Positions 36,288 to 46,296 of a DNA stretch of 64,000 nucleotides are shown here, one piece after another (within the stretch, counting starts at the first letter, position 1; every line of letters begins with the position of its first letter). The position numbers and the translations under genes are program-made. Source of the stretch: Kingdonia uniflora. Its lineage: Eukaryota > Streptophyta > Magnoliopsida > Ranunculales > Circaeasteraceae. Below the pieces are notes generated by a model that was not told the DNA's origin, searched no databases, and was given only the letters and a program-made list of their open reading frames with translations. The stretch covers positions 1,674,001 to 1,738,000 of the forward strand of contig JACGCM010001441.1 in NCBI GenBank assembly GCA_014058105.1, written 5' to 3'.

Positions 36288-36542
36288 TCAACTTAAAAGG
36301 GCTTCAAGAAAACCAAGACGGCGCTCTGGCTCAAGCCCCAAAAAAATCACCCTGTAGTTGTGCTCATATTTTCCTCCCAACAACTTCAAACCCTTGAAAA
36401 ATAGTGCATCATCTATCTCATATGAATTGACCATATCCTTCAATACCTTCAGAACTTCAGAAGTGCTATAGTCATTGCTAGCAGAAGTAGAACTTGCTCC
36501 TTGGGCAATGAATGCAGATATCAGAGATTGGGCCAACTCCAT
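36288..36542 (-). pseudogene. C-terminal piece of a Myb/SANT-like transposon protein
   Basis: This 84-codon frame has SEVLKVLKDMVNSYEIDDAL, then FFKGLKLLGGKYEH and a VIFLGLEPERRLGFLEALLS ending. The pattern of a short helical region, then W/F-rich alternating helices ending in a stop, resembles the C-terminal end of the Myb-like second protein of PIF/Harbinger elements. The Myb domain itself is missing upstream. It is 1.5 kb from the reticulon gene, on the same strand. Confidence 0.4.
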
Positions 36543-36599
36543 TGGTTAAACTGTCAGTTGGGTGGAGGTTCCACTTCCCATGTTATGAGTTCTTGTTAC

Positions 36600-38040
36600 A
36601 GCTTGGCACCTCTAGCTTGTGAACCTCTAGCTTTATCCTCTTGACTGTAAGAGATAAACACAACAACATGGTCAACAGATTTGGTACCACTGTACAGATA
36701 AACACAGAACAACATATAATGGCATATTCAAAGAGAGATAAAGGTGAAAGTTTAACTAAAGTACTCTATGCATAAACAGATAAGCCTTGTACTCTATGCA
36801 TAAACAAATAAGCCATATAGCCCTAATATTAACTAAAGTACTCTGCTTAAAAGGGTATCCAAGGACTAATCTTAATTTGCATTGTCTAAATCCTTTTTTG
36901 AATTTTTTGTTGTTGTGATAGGAGCAACACCAAAATCAGTTCTTGAGTTGACGAATGTTAAGGATCTTTACACTAGCTCATGTGAAAATGGTATCCAAGG
37001 ACTTGTGATCTAAAAGTTGTAGTTGTAATTGTAGATGTATCGAACAGTGAAGAGCACTGACAGAGCAAGCATAAACAGATGGACTCTATGCATAAACAGG
37101 TGGACTCTAAACAGTTGCAGATTTGCACTGACAGAGCAAGGACTTGTGATCTAAAAGTTGGACTCTAAAGTAACATTAACAAAACAGATAAACAGATGAA
37201 CTCTAAAGTACTCTATGCATAAACAGATAAAGCATAAAACAGAATGGACAGATAAACATCATCTATCCATTAAAACAGATGGACAAAGCATCTTTCCTAA
37301 ACAGATGGACAGATAAACAACATAAAATAGATGGACAGATGGACAAAGCATAAACAGATGGACAAAGCATCTATCCATTAACAGAAACTAACAGACCCTC
37401 AGACCATACTAATGAGATGAGCAATATCTATTAAAAACAATATCCATTAACAGAAACTAATAGAATCTTTAAAGGAACAAAAAACCTATCCATTAAAAGC
37501 ATTTATCCATTTCTGTATAGATGGTCCATGGGTACTTATCCCCAGCTTGCCTTTGCAAAAAAAAAAAAAAAACAGAATCTAAACAGCTATCCATTAAAGC
37601 ATCTATCCATTTTTGTATAGATGGTTCATGAGCATTCTTTGTGAAGGTCTTTTTAATAAATCTCCAGTTAGCTAACTAGGTTGTCAAGACTAAATACTGC
37701 ACATGAATCTCTAGTTAGCTAACTACTAACTAGATCTCTTGTATGACCTCCCTTTTGAACTTGTTTAGTACACTGATATGAGAGTAGAGGAGCTCCACAA
37801 GTCATTAAAAGTCCCAGTACCTGTTGTATCTTTAGGAACAACACCACAACTCCCAGAAGCTCCCAATAGCATTAAAAGTCTTTTCCTTCTTGTAAATATT
37901 TTTAGTGTATAAGAGGAGTACTAATGGATAGTACTCCTTTATCTAAAGGAGCTATAAGAGGAATATCATATAAGTTTTTGCTAATATGAAGCTTTACCAT
38001 ACATCCTAATGTGCTTAAATATATGTAATATGTACATGAG
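36600..38040. other. Harbinger-like interior with scattered short repeats
   Basis: No gene is visible. The word ATAAACAGATGGAC and variants recur many times between about 36650 and 37400. ATCTATCCATT and CTAGTTAGCTAACTA recur further on. The region lies downstream of the reticulon stop codon and upstream of the Myb-like fragment. Confidence 0.5.
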
Positions 38041-38066
38041 TAATAAAAGTAAAGGAACTTACAACG

Positions 38067-39128
38067 TCATTGTGTCTTTTTCTCCTTGCTAGGCTTTGGA
38101 ATTTTGCTTAGGAACTTCTCATCAAGTTTCCTATACTGTTCTGATAGAACTCTGTGCGTTAAACTCAACTTGACATCAATAGTGTCCTGGTACTTGTTGT
38201 ATAAAACTGGAATAGAGAGCGAAAAAAGAACCCCTGTGATAATTTCCACACACTAATAAGTCCAAACTGAAGTAACAATGTACTCCAAATATCTACACTC
38301 TCTTCATAACGAAAAGCACTTACAAACTCACCCATATATACAAGACTTAGGAAGTTGAAGACATTTCCAACAAAGAAACAAGCCACAAACTGGACACAAC
38401 CTAACAAAAGCAAAGCCAAGTCCTTCAAAATGATGGAAGTGGTAATTTAATGCTTATTAATCACATTCCAATTTCTAACAAATACACACCTTAAAGAATA
38501 AGTACTTGTAATCACCCCCAAGAGCAATATCATGTGCAACACCCAATACTCGATTCACCCAAACTTGCGCTACCTCCGACGCCTTCCCAATAAAATCATC
38601 CGAAACTTCCATATTTGGGAGAGGAGGAAGAGGTCTGTATCAAAACAAAACATAACACCATCTAAATCTGCAAACCAAACCCATCGTTCTATCTCAAAAA
38701 CCAAAACACATAACAATTACTAATAATTTAAAAACACCTGTTGAGCAGAGATGCTGACTTTGCCCAGAAGAACAATATGAAAAGTAGAAGCAATAGCACA
38801 TTTGCGACGAGCGATAACAAATTATACCCAACTCGTTCAAACAACAACCAAATGATGCTTGAAATTACTAGCAGAAACGCGCTTATGCTCCATCGTTTCC
38901 ACAATAACACATCCGCAACTGTTTAACATCGAATTACAGTGTTTTGAGATCAGATTCAGTGATGAATGTGAGATCAAACAACCATGAATTAAAGCTTAAA
39001 ATGCAGAGAATTCAAACTTTGATGATTAAAGATTTGATGAGAGTGATCAAACCTGCGCCTCCACCGAGAGATTGGTGGACTGATTTGGAGAGAATTGGAG
39101 ATGAAGTGTTGATAAGATCGTCTTCCAT
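38067..39128 (-). CDS. Reticulon-like protein, five exons, intact frame
   Basis: Exons on the minus strand are 39128-39053, 38918-38738, 38634-38490, 38422-38332 and 38233-38067 (stop TGA). All four introns are GT-AG, and phases join without shift to 219 codons plus stop. The protein has a short N-terminus (MEDDLINTSSPILSKS). A first long hydrophobic hairpin lies at about residues 34-82 after DVLLWKRW. A loop of about 55 residues follows (LPPLPNMEVSDDF, then VWVNRVLGVAHDI). A second hairpin at about 135-175 ends in GVLFSLSIPVLYNKYQD, and the tail is basic (KPSKEKKTQ). This is the reticulon homology domain of plant RTNLB proteins, which shape endoplasmic reticulum tubules. An in-frame upstream start at 39245 could add about 39 residues. 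The gene lies wholly inside a transposon, so it is a transduced copy or a host gene carried along. Confidence 0.85.
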
Positions 39129-39471
39129 GAGAATTAGAGGTGATGAGCTTGGATTCTGTGGGTGATCTGAGAGCTGAAGTAGAGGTGATGAGCTCAATTT
39201 CTGTTCGGGGAGAAGTATAATTTGATTTTGGTTTTGATAATTCAAATTTTTTGTGAGGGCAATTTGGGGACAAATTTTATACTCAGACCCAGGCCTCCCA
39301 CTCAGCTGGCTTATTGGATCTAAGTGAAGAGAGGCTCAGTCAGATGTTTTATCTGAGTCTGAGTGTAGTCAGTCCAAAAAACAAACGACACTAAGTGACT
39401 TCAGTCAGTCCAAACTAGAGCCCGACTCAGACCTCTGACTGCAGTCAGTCCAAAAAACAAACACCACCTAA

Positions 39472-40260
39472 GTCGTTTATTGTGCGTCCATCACTTGGGT
39501 TTAGACAACGACATCTTTCACCATCCTAATGGGGGGGGAGACTCCTAGGGCTGTGACGCCATAGCTAGGAGGTACTTTGCTATATGTAGATGGGTATACT
39601 AGACCCAATGACTCATTCCCAATGAACTGTTTGGCTTGCCATAGTTTTGTTCCTACCCAAAGACACTAAAGTGAGATCAGGCACATTCTGAGGTATCTAA
39701 TCAGTATGAAAGACTGTGGTCTATTCTATTCGAAATGGTAAATGTATAAGTATAGAGTACACCAATACAGAATACTTCTCAGACCCACATAGAGGGCATT
39801 GTCAAATGGATTATGTGTTTATGTACAGAGATACATAAAGATTCTTAAGAGATCGATAAAGCAGACAGCGGTAACTATATCCTCGAACCACGAGGAGATT
39901 CTTGTACTTCATGAAGCTGACAGAGAATGATGGTTACGCTCTAAGATACATCAACTGAAGTTGTGGCGTGTTTTATCCAAGATAAATTATCGACTATGTA
40001 TGATGACAATTCAACTTGCATCATTTAAGTCAATGACAATTTATCAATGGCGACAGAACGAAACACATTTCACAGAAGCCATTCCATCCTTATGAATTAC
40101 AAAAGGTGAATGAGATTGGCGTTGTTGAAGATATTTCAGAAGACATCTTTGCAAACCTATTCACGAAGACTCTTGCACCACTTACGTTCAAGCAGCTAGA
40201 ACACGGAATCGACATGCAGAAGATTTATTTATCAAAATCTCAGGGAGATCGACGTCAGGG
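39472..40260 (+). pseudogene. copia reverse transcriptase end and RNase H
   Basis: After the insertion the copia sequence continues with pieces of the C-terminal RT/RNase H region: TEYFSDPHRGHCQMDYVF at about 39766-39823, then GDRTKHISQKPFHPYELQK near 40050-40100 and DISEDIFANLFTKTLAPLTF near 40130-40190. These match the tail of copia polyproteins. Many stops break the frame. It ends close to the polypurine-rich end of the element. Confidence 0.8.
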
Positions 40261-40501
40261 GGAGTAGTCCCAGCCTGACGTGGACACATGCGTGTTGTAC
40301 TATTTTTCCTGATAGTACAGTTTTTATCCTAGGAGGTTTTACTGACTGGAGGTTTTGATGAGGCAGCGTATACGCGTCCACAGCCCATACAGGGCATATG
40401 ATTATACTTTTTCCTTGTACATCTTTTTGCCCAATAGGGTTTTGCGAGGAAGAGGTTTTGATGAAGCAAGTCGTCCTGGTATGGAACACCCCAAGGGGGA
40501 G

Positions 40502-40735
40502 TGTTAGGAGTTGGGTCTAGCCCAAGCTAGGAGCCCAACTGGGTTGGGGTGTCCTATTAGACTCCTAGCAAAGGTTTATGGGGAGAGTTTGAGTAGGTTT
40601 GGTAACCTATATTGTAGGGTTATCTACTTTGTATTACGTACAGAGAAACAGTTCCCAATTCAATAAGAAATCTCTTTTATCTCAATTGTTCTCAAGATAT
40701 AGAACTGGTAGCTTTTATATTATTATTCCTCAACA
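40502..40735 (+). repeat. 3' LTR of the copia element
   Basis: This 234 bp repeat begins TGTTAGGAGTTGGG after the purine tract AAGGGGGAG and ends TTCCTCAACA, giving TG...CA termini. It contains a motif ending CAATAAGAAATC that could serve in transcript end formation. No second copy exists in the window. Confidence 0.7.
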
Positions 40736-41711
40736 GTTATATGTATCATATATGATCATAGAAGTTCCAAAATAGCATTTCTTTCATCCACCGTACTCTA
40801 ATTAGTAAAAGTCTCAAGAGAATAAAATATTTGTTTAGTTTAATACTTAATAAAACATCATAAATATGAAGTCAACAAGTCATCCTTACTCATAGTTATA
40901 GTTATCGTTTTTCCCCCTTTCTAACAACTAGTGTTGTTGCACGCCCTACGGACATGCAACCCCACTTTTCATGGGCGTACGCGCCTCCCTCTACGCACTT
41001 TGCATGTGTACTGCTACATCATTAAGAGAAGCCTAAGTTATTTTGATAATACATATGTTTTGTGTATCCTATTTGCCGTAATATTAAAATTTGTTAAAAA
41101 AATCCAAAGGTTGGGCATTTTTTATTTAATTTTAGAAAACTTTCTTCAACATTAGCCCCCAATATTAGTTGACATTTTTTATCACTCCAAAAATTAATTA
41201 AAAAGATCTAGTACATGACTTGTGGGAAAAAGTTTTTACGACATTGATGAGTTCGTCATTGTTAAGATATGTTACATATGCAGTATTCATCTTGCTCAAT
41301 TAATCCAAAGTTTTCATTGTCATTCATGAGATAGAGTTATGGTTTTTGACTGTGTCCTTATATATATAGCCTAAAAACATGTAAAGTAACAGAAAATCCA
41401 CCAGCAATACTTTCATTTCCAATTCATTAAATACCTATTAGAGAACCCTGTAATTATTGAGAAAATTCATTTTAAAAATGGGAATGAACATGTAAATCAT
41501 CTCTCTCATAACCTTAAACAACATACATTAGTTTCATGTTTATCACCATAAATTGTAAATTATCTCTCATTAACCCAAAACAACATATATTAGTTTCATG
41601 TGTCTCACCACAAATAGAGATTCGAATAATCAACAAAACAAAATCTACATTAATAACGGCCACCCTTTTTATCATCTTAACATCCACCCCTCGAAGGAAC
41701 TTACCTTGGCC
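40736..41711. other. AT-rich intergenic sequence, nothing recognised
   Basis: No ORF longer than 74 codons and no repeat or family motif could be supported here. The plus-strand frame at 40931-41155 has no recognisable domain. Confidence 0.5.
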
Positions 41712-41714
41712 TTA

Positions 41715-42104
41715 GAGCATCTCCAATAGAGAAGGTATGTTATTCCGATTTTGAATACTAGTATCTAAAATAGCATACCAATTTGCTCCAACAGATTTCT
41801 CTCCAAATTCAATATTTTATTAAAATTAGGACCCACAATATTATTTTATGTGAGAGAGATAAAATTTTTATTAAAAATTGGGATCCACAATGTTCTTTTA
41901 TTAGAGAGAGAAAAGAAATGAAAAGAAGAAATATTTGTAGGGGACCCACAAAAGTAGTATGCACATACCACTCTCCAAGTTTTGGATTTACATACTTTGG
42001 AGGGGTATGGGGGTGAGTATGTTGAACACCATACTCCTGTTGGAAGGGGTTTTTGCAATAGTATGTGAAAAGTGTAACAACATACCATGTTGTTGGAGAT
42101 GATT
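41715..42104. mobile_element. Tourist-like MITE
   Basis: A 390 bp element has ends GAGCATCTCCAATAGAGAAG and, on the reverse strand, AATCATCTCCAACAACATGG, both continuing into GGTATGTT. TTA flanks it at 41712-41714 and 42105-42107. Size, AT-richness and the TTA duplication fit a PIF/Harbinger-derived miniature element. Frames in both strands across it (41783-42126) are not genes. Confidence 0.75.
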
Positions 42105-42107
42105 TTA

Positions 42108-43150
42108 AGCAATTAAAGGTGTGCATTCACCCTCCACTCCACTAGCTTTTACTTTTCCCATGGTAGGCTCGACTAATTTGACTGCAGAGAAAAGATTAAT
42201 TTTTGAACTTTAGTTGTGTGCTAGAAATTATGATTTACCAAATGATCCACCATATTGTTCCATTTACCATTTAATTTGTCTCTTTATAAAACTAATAAAG
42301 AAATATTATTCCCCCTTCCTTAAATCAAATGCCAAATAACACACAACTCAAACTCCCACAACAAGTGCCTAAAAAAATCAAAGAACTCCCACAATAACAT
42401 AAACATCATCTGATTATGTTTTTCTTCCCGTTTTCTTCAACTTTCAATTCTCAAATCAGCAAAAGCATCATCTAATTATCTTTCTCCAATTCTTAATAGT
42501 TCTTTACGAAGCTCTACCCAGGTATAAATCAAACCCCTATCAAGATAGATAACCCATTGAAAATAGGTTTGTTGAAGGTGAGGGATTGTGAATTTGTGAT
42601 AAAGAGATGATTGAAGATGAGAATTCACAGAGAGAGAAAGGGGGGCGAGCACAGAGAGATGGAAGAGAGGATAGAGAGACCGAGAATAACTCTCTTTATA
42701 ACTTAAATAAAATTACTAAAACAACCCCAGATTCACATACATTTTTGTAATTGTGAAGGACGACTAGGGGCATTTTTGTAATTCCGAGGGACGACCAAAA
42801 CGCTTCAACGACTTATTCAACTCTATAGGGCTTTTCTTTTTAGTAGTAAATATAACAAAAATCAAAACTAGGCTTTCTAAATGGCCAAAATGAGATACAA
42901 AAATAATTGCTTAGAAAAAAATTCACAATCTAAAGACCAATTACAATGAAATACTAGAGTTTGTTATGGTAAGCACTATAATCATTTTATTCCCTGTTAA
43001 AGTTTGATGTTTATTTATTATTTAATTGTATTTGATCTTATAAACATAAATCTTGTAATAGATAGTTTGAATCACATAAAATTTACGATAAATCCCTTCA
43101 AGAATATAAGCCATTTACCAATACCCGATGATTTTTGTAAGCCATTAAGT
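42108..43150. other. Intergenic sequence, nothing recognised
   Basis: The interval is AT-rich with purine runs (GAGAGAGAAAGG near 42630) and no supported coding region. Confidence 0.5.
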
Positions 43151-43158
43151 ACTCAAGG

Positions 43159-43806
43159 CAGTGGCAGAGCTAAGATTATTGGTCGGGGGGGGGGGGTAGG
43201 GATTTTTGGGGGGTTTGGAGGTGGTAGCCCCCCCAAAAAAATTGCGAGATTGCATTGGTTTTGATGGAATTTTCATATATGCTGAAGAGGAGCTTCAAAC
43301 CCGAAGTTCCTAAAAAATTGAAGGTGAATCAAGATGTTCCAAATCCAAACTAGCGGCATGACAAAGAAGGAGGTGTTCCCAATTCAATCCCAGAGAGTAA
43401 TCAATAGTGTGAATTGGGCAATTTGATGAAATCGATCGATAGTAAGATGGAGCAAGTTCAGCAATCTGATTCAATATCAAACCCAACGAATAATGAAACC
43501 CAGGAAGCTCTGACAACAACTACAACACCCAAGGATGGATTTCAGGTTGTGGAAGGTAACAATTATCTCCAATGTAAATTCAGTCTCATTGGAAGATTAG
43601 ATTTGTAGAAGATAACATTTTTAGTTGTTCAAGACTTTGCTAGAAATAACTGAAAAACACAGGGTCAATGTAAGCTCATACCAATAGGGAAGTTTTATTT
43701 TTATTTTTATGTATAGTATATATTATATATAAGCTCTTTTTTGGAGAAAAGTGAGTGGGGGCAGCTGCCCCCTGCCCCCACTGGTCCTCATGTGGCTCCG
43801 CCAGTG
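43159..43806. mobile_element. hAT-like non-autonomous element
   Basis: The 648 bp element has ends CAGTGGCAGAGC and GGCTCCGCCAGTG, an inverted terminal repeat, and a perfect 8 bp target duplication ACTCAAGG at 43151-43158 and 43807-43814. An 8 bp duplication and CAG...CTG ends are hAT features. Both ends carry long G or C runs just inside. The interior has a broken frame starting MLKRSFKPEVPKK at about 43280, then an ORF remnant at 43414-43608, perhaps the N-terminal part of a degraded zinc-finger hAT transposase. No transposase core is present. Confidence 0.85.
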
Positions 43807-43814
43807 ACTCAAGG

Positions 43815-44806
43815 TGCAAGATAGAAGTACTTCTATCAATCCAAAGAGAAAGTAACAAGAAATCGTTACAATGCGACGTGTAAATTTTACTTGTGTAGTG
43901 TTGAGAGGAGATCAGAGAAACTTAGAAGGGGGAACCATATTCTATGTTGTATGTAAAAGTTGCCCGTTCAGAAAAGAAAAAAAAACTTAGTTACTAAAAA
44001 AGGAAAATGCATTTTTTTGGCATGTCGAAAAAAATGTGTGATAGGTACCCTAATCTCCAACAATACCACAATGTCAATTAGTAAATTGGGATTAAAGTGC
44101 CTTCGATATCATTTGCATATGTTATTTTGAGGCCCCATATATAATGGCTGGAATATTTGATTTTGAAGACTCTTGTGGCGGTATGTTAATGACAGTTGTG
44201 CTCCATTTAAAGCAAAACTGAGAAAACCAACCAACTACTAGGCACCGTTTCACATAAGAGATGTTAAAAAACTTAAGAAAAAAGGTTGGTTTTAGAGGCC
44301 ATAAAAATAATAAAACATTTTCTTTTTGTACAGTTCATAGTCCTATCCATAAATCAAAATATGCATAATAAATTCATTATACCTAGATTATTTTTTATTT
44401 TTTTTATCGGTTTGATATTTTGGTAATATTATCAATGGTTCACCAATGCCTAGTTTTGTGGCATAAAACCATTATTGTATCATGATTTTATCAATTTATC
44501 ACCAAAATATTACAATAATTTGATGGTATTAGATAATTGGTTTTAAGTTTTAACATTCTCAAAACCCAAAGAGTATGGGATTTATTTTATAATAAAAGAG
44601 GTATGACCACCCATTTAAAGACTTTAAAGGAGACAATCTCATATCTTAGGACCAAAATACTAAGACACAAACATTGTCGAGAAAATTATTCTTCTCTTAT
44701 AAGTTATAAGTTATAACCATACATAGTTGATGCCTTTAAGGGCTAGAAAAACTAAAGAGACATAGGTATGGTCTCATCTCCATCTCTTATCCAGGCGGTT
44801 AATTAA
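43815..44806. other. AT-rich intergenic sequence, nothing recognised
   Basis: No supported gene or repeat family. The stretch leads into the open frame at 44807 through a possible splice acceptor (TCTTATCCAG, ending 44794). Confidence 0.4.
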
Positions 44807-45079
44807 CCACATGATACTCAAGATTCTGATCATGGTTCCCGTCAAAGATCAATTAATTGGGGAAATCGACAAGGTCAAACAGGGATATCACAAAGGTTTA
44901 GCGAAGGTTCATCTTGTGAGAGTTATGATGCAGGTTCCCTTTCATCGTATTTTGATGGTATGAGCATGAGCACTGGCTACTACCCACATTTGTCCCCCTT
45001 TGATGCTCAACAAATCAGTTTGTCTGGAGGTTTCTTTAGTAATGAACATCCGTACGTTGACCTATCTTCCGGGTATTGA
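44807..45079 (+). pseudogene. Uncharacterised Ser/Gly-rich C-terminal exon remnant
   Basis: An open frame of 90 codons without a start ATG ends in TGA at 45077-45079. It reads SDHGSRQRSINWGNRQGQTG, later SYFDGMSMSTGYY and GGFFSNEHPYVDLSSGY. Low-complexity polar sequence with a clean stop suggests the last exon of a gene, but I do not recognise the family and see no upstream exons. A polypyrimidine-AG site lies 12 bases upstream of the frame, with a TAA stop between. Confidence 0.3.
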
Positions 45080-45624
45080 ATTGCTCATACCAAGTTGTAA
45101 TAAATAATGGTTATCTCAATAATGATTATCTTATATTTCTTCACATTTTATTTTCATTATTTTTTTCTAAGCTTATATATTTTTTGAAACTCTTACACTC
45201 TTTCTTGGACATTTTTTTTCTAAATACTTTCTTATATTTCTTTCACATCTCCATTCGTTTTAAACAACATTATAATTTATCGTGTTAAACATCAAAATAC
45301 CAAATATATCATCGATAAATAAAGATTCTTTGGTATAAGCCGATTCTTTCCTTTAAAGATTAAAATATTGAGTGACAAAAATATCATGATAAAATTATAA
45401 TGGTGAGGGGTCGATAAATATACTGGTTTTGATATTTTAATCTAGGGTCCTATCATAGTCAAGTAGGGACAGGACATGGAAGGGCGGTGAATGAAGAAAA
45501 TTTAGATCACCGACATAACGTACCTATAGATATTACGACTACTGCTACTGACTGCTCGGGGCAACAACTCCATCAATAGAACTAAACAAACAAAATTCTA
45601 TCATTTTTATAGAGGTAATCCCAG
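45080..45624. other. AT-rich intergenic sequence before element E
   Basis: There is no supported gene. The plus-strand frame at 45076-45288 is a hydrophobic AT-driven frame overlapping the preceding stop. Confidence 0.4.
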
Positions 45625-46296
45625 TATCACGGCTCAGTTCGGGTCAGGTACTACAGTGCCCGGAGCACAGCGGACGTACAACGTTCATGCACGTGTGGTC
45701 GGCATGCACAAGCCTTCTTTACTGAACGTGGCGCCGCCAGTGGAATAGAGTCACGGATGTCAGAGCGATATCCAGATAATCCTGGATACTCGTGAGGGAT
45801 CGTCGAATAGGCATTCGGTATAGGCGGCAATACTGAAGGTTCCATCAATAATCCCTATAGTGTAATCTCTTGTGACTGGGCACGAGGTACGGATACCATA
45901 CCTGTCTTGTAACGGATTAGGATAGCTCAATATGCCGGGATCTAGATATATGATATATATATATATAAGGGTGACGAGCCTGGACTAGTTACATAGTCCA
46001 TTTATAAGGGCTGGTACGTCTCGGTTGGCTCGTGGGGCATAGCGGCGGCATATGAAGCCCTATTTGGGAAACTGGCCCTCATTGCAAGGCAATGTCTCCT
46101 GGCCCTTCCTAAACCAAGGTGAACTCGTAAACATCCCTTATGGATAGCCCATGATCTGGGGTCTAAGATGACTAGAGTTATAAAGCTTACTTTGTCATGG
46201 GGAGGTTTGGACCAAGGTTTATCTTTAATATAGCTACTAAGTAAATAGCTAGTTTTCAAAAGGAAACATCAAAAGTGGAGACGAAGCGTACTGGCA
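45625..46296 (-). repeat. 3' LTR of element E
   Basis: Its plus-strand start TATCACGGC corresponds to TGTCATGGC of the other copy, and it ends CGTACTGGCA. It shares long collinear stretches with 49137-49505, including GACATGCACAAGCCTTCTTT-type sequence (GGCATGCACAAGCCTTC here). A TA-rich stretch at 45944-45968 could supply a minus-strand TATA element. Confidence 0.8.

Larger units (their letters stand above)
35744..39468. mobile_element. Harbinger-like DNA transposon carrying a reticulon gene
   Basis: The insertion splits a copia reverse transcriptase. TAA flanks it at 35741-35743 and 39469-39471, and joining the flanks restores the copia reading context. The left end reads AAGGTCGTTTGTTTTTTGG and the reversed right end GGTGGTGTTTGTTTTTTGG, an imperfect inverted terminal repeat. 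A 3 bp TAA duplication and a Myb-like ORF fragment point to PIF/Harbinger, although no transposase was found. The cargo is a complete reticulon-like gene on the minus strand. A second terminus-like sequence lies at 39391. Confidence 0.7.
32180..40735 (+). mobile_element. Decayed Ty1/copia retrotransposon, interrupted
   Basis: Plus-strand remains appear in the order gag, protease, integrase, reverse transcriptase, RNase H and 3' LTR, the order that defines Ty1/copia. The 5' LTR is not in the window. A 3.7 kb Harbinger-like insertion at 35744-39468, flanked by TAA, splits the reverse transcriptase. All coding parts have many stops. The 3' LTR (40502-40735) starts just after AAGGGGGAG, a polypurine tract. 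Confidence 0.85.

Noticed and set aside
41783..42126. Overlapping ORFs on both strands
   Set aside because: They lie in the Tourist-like MITE, and neither has domain evidence.
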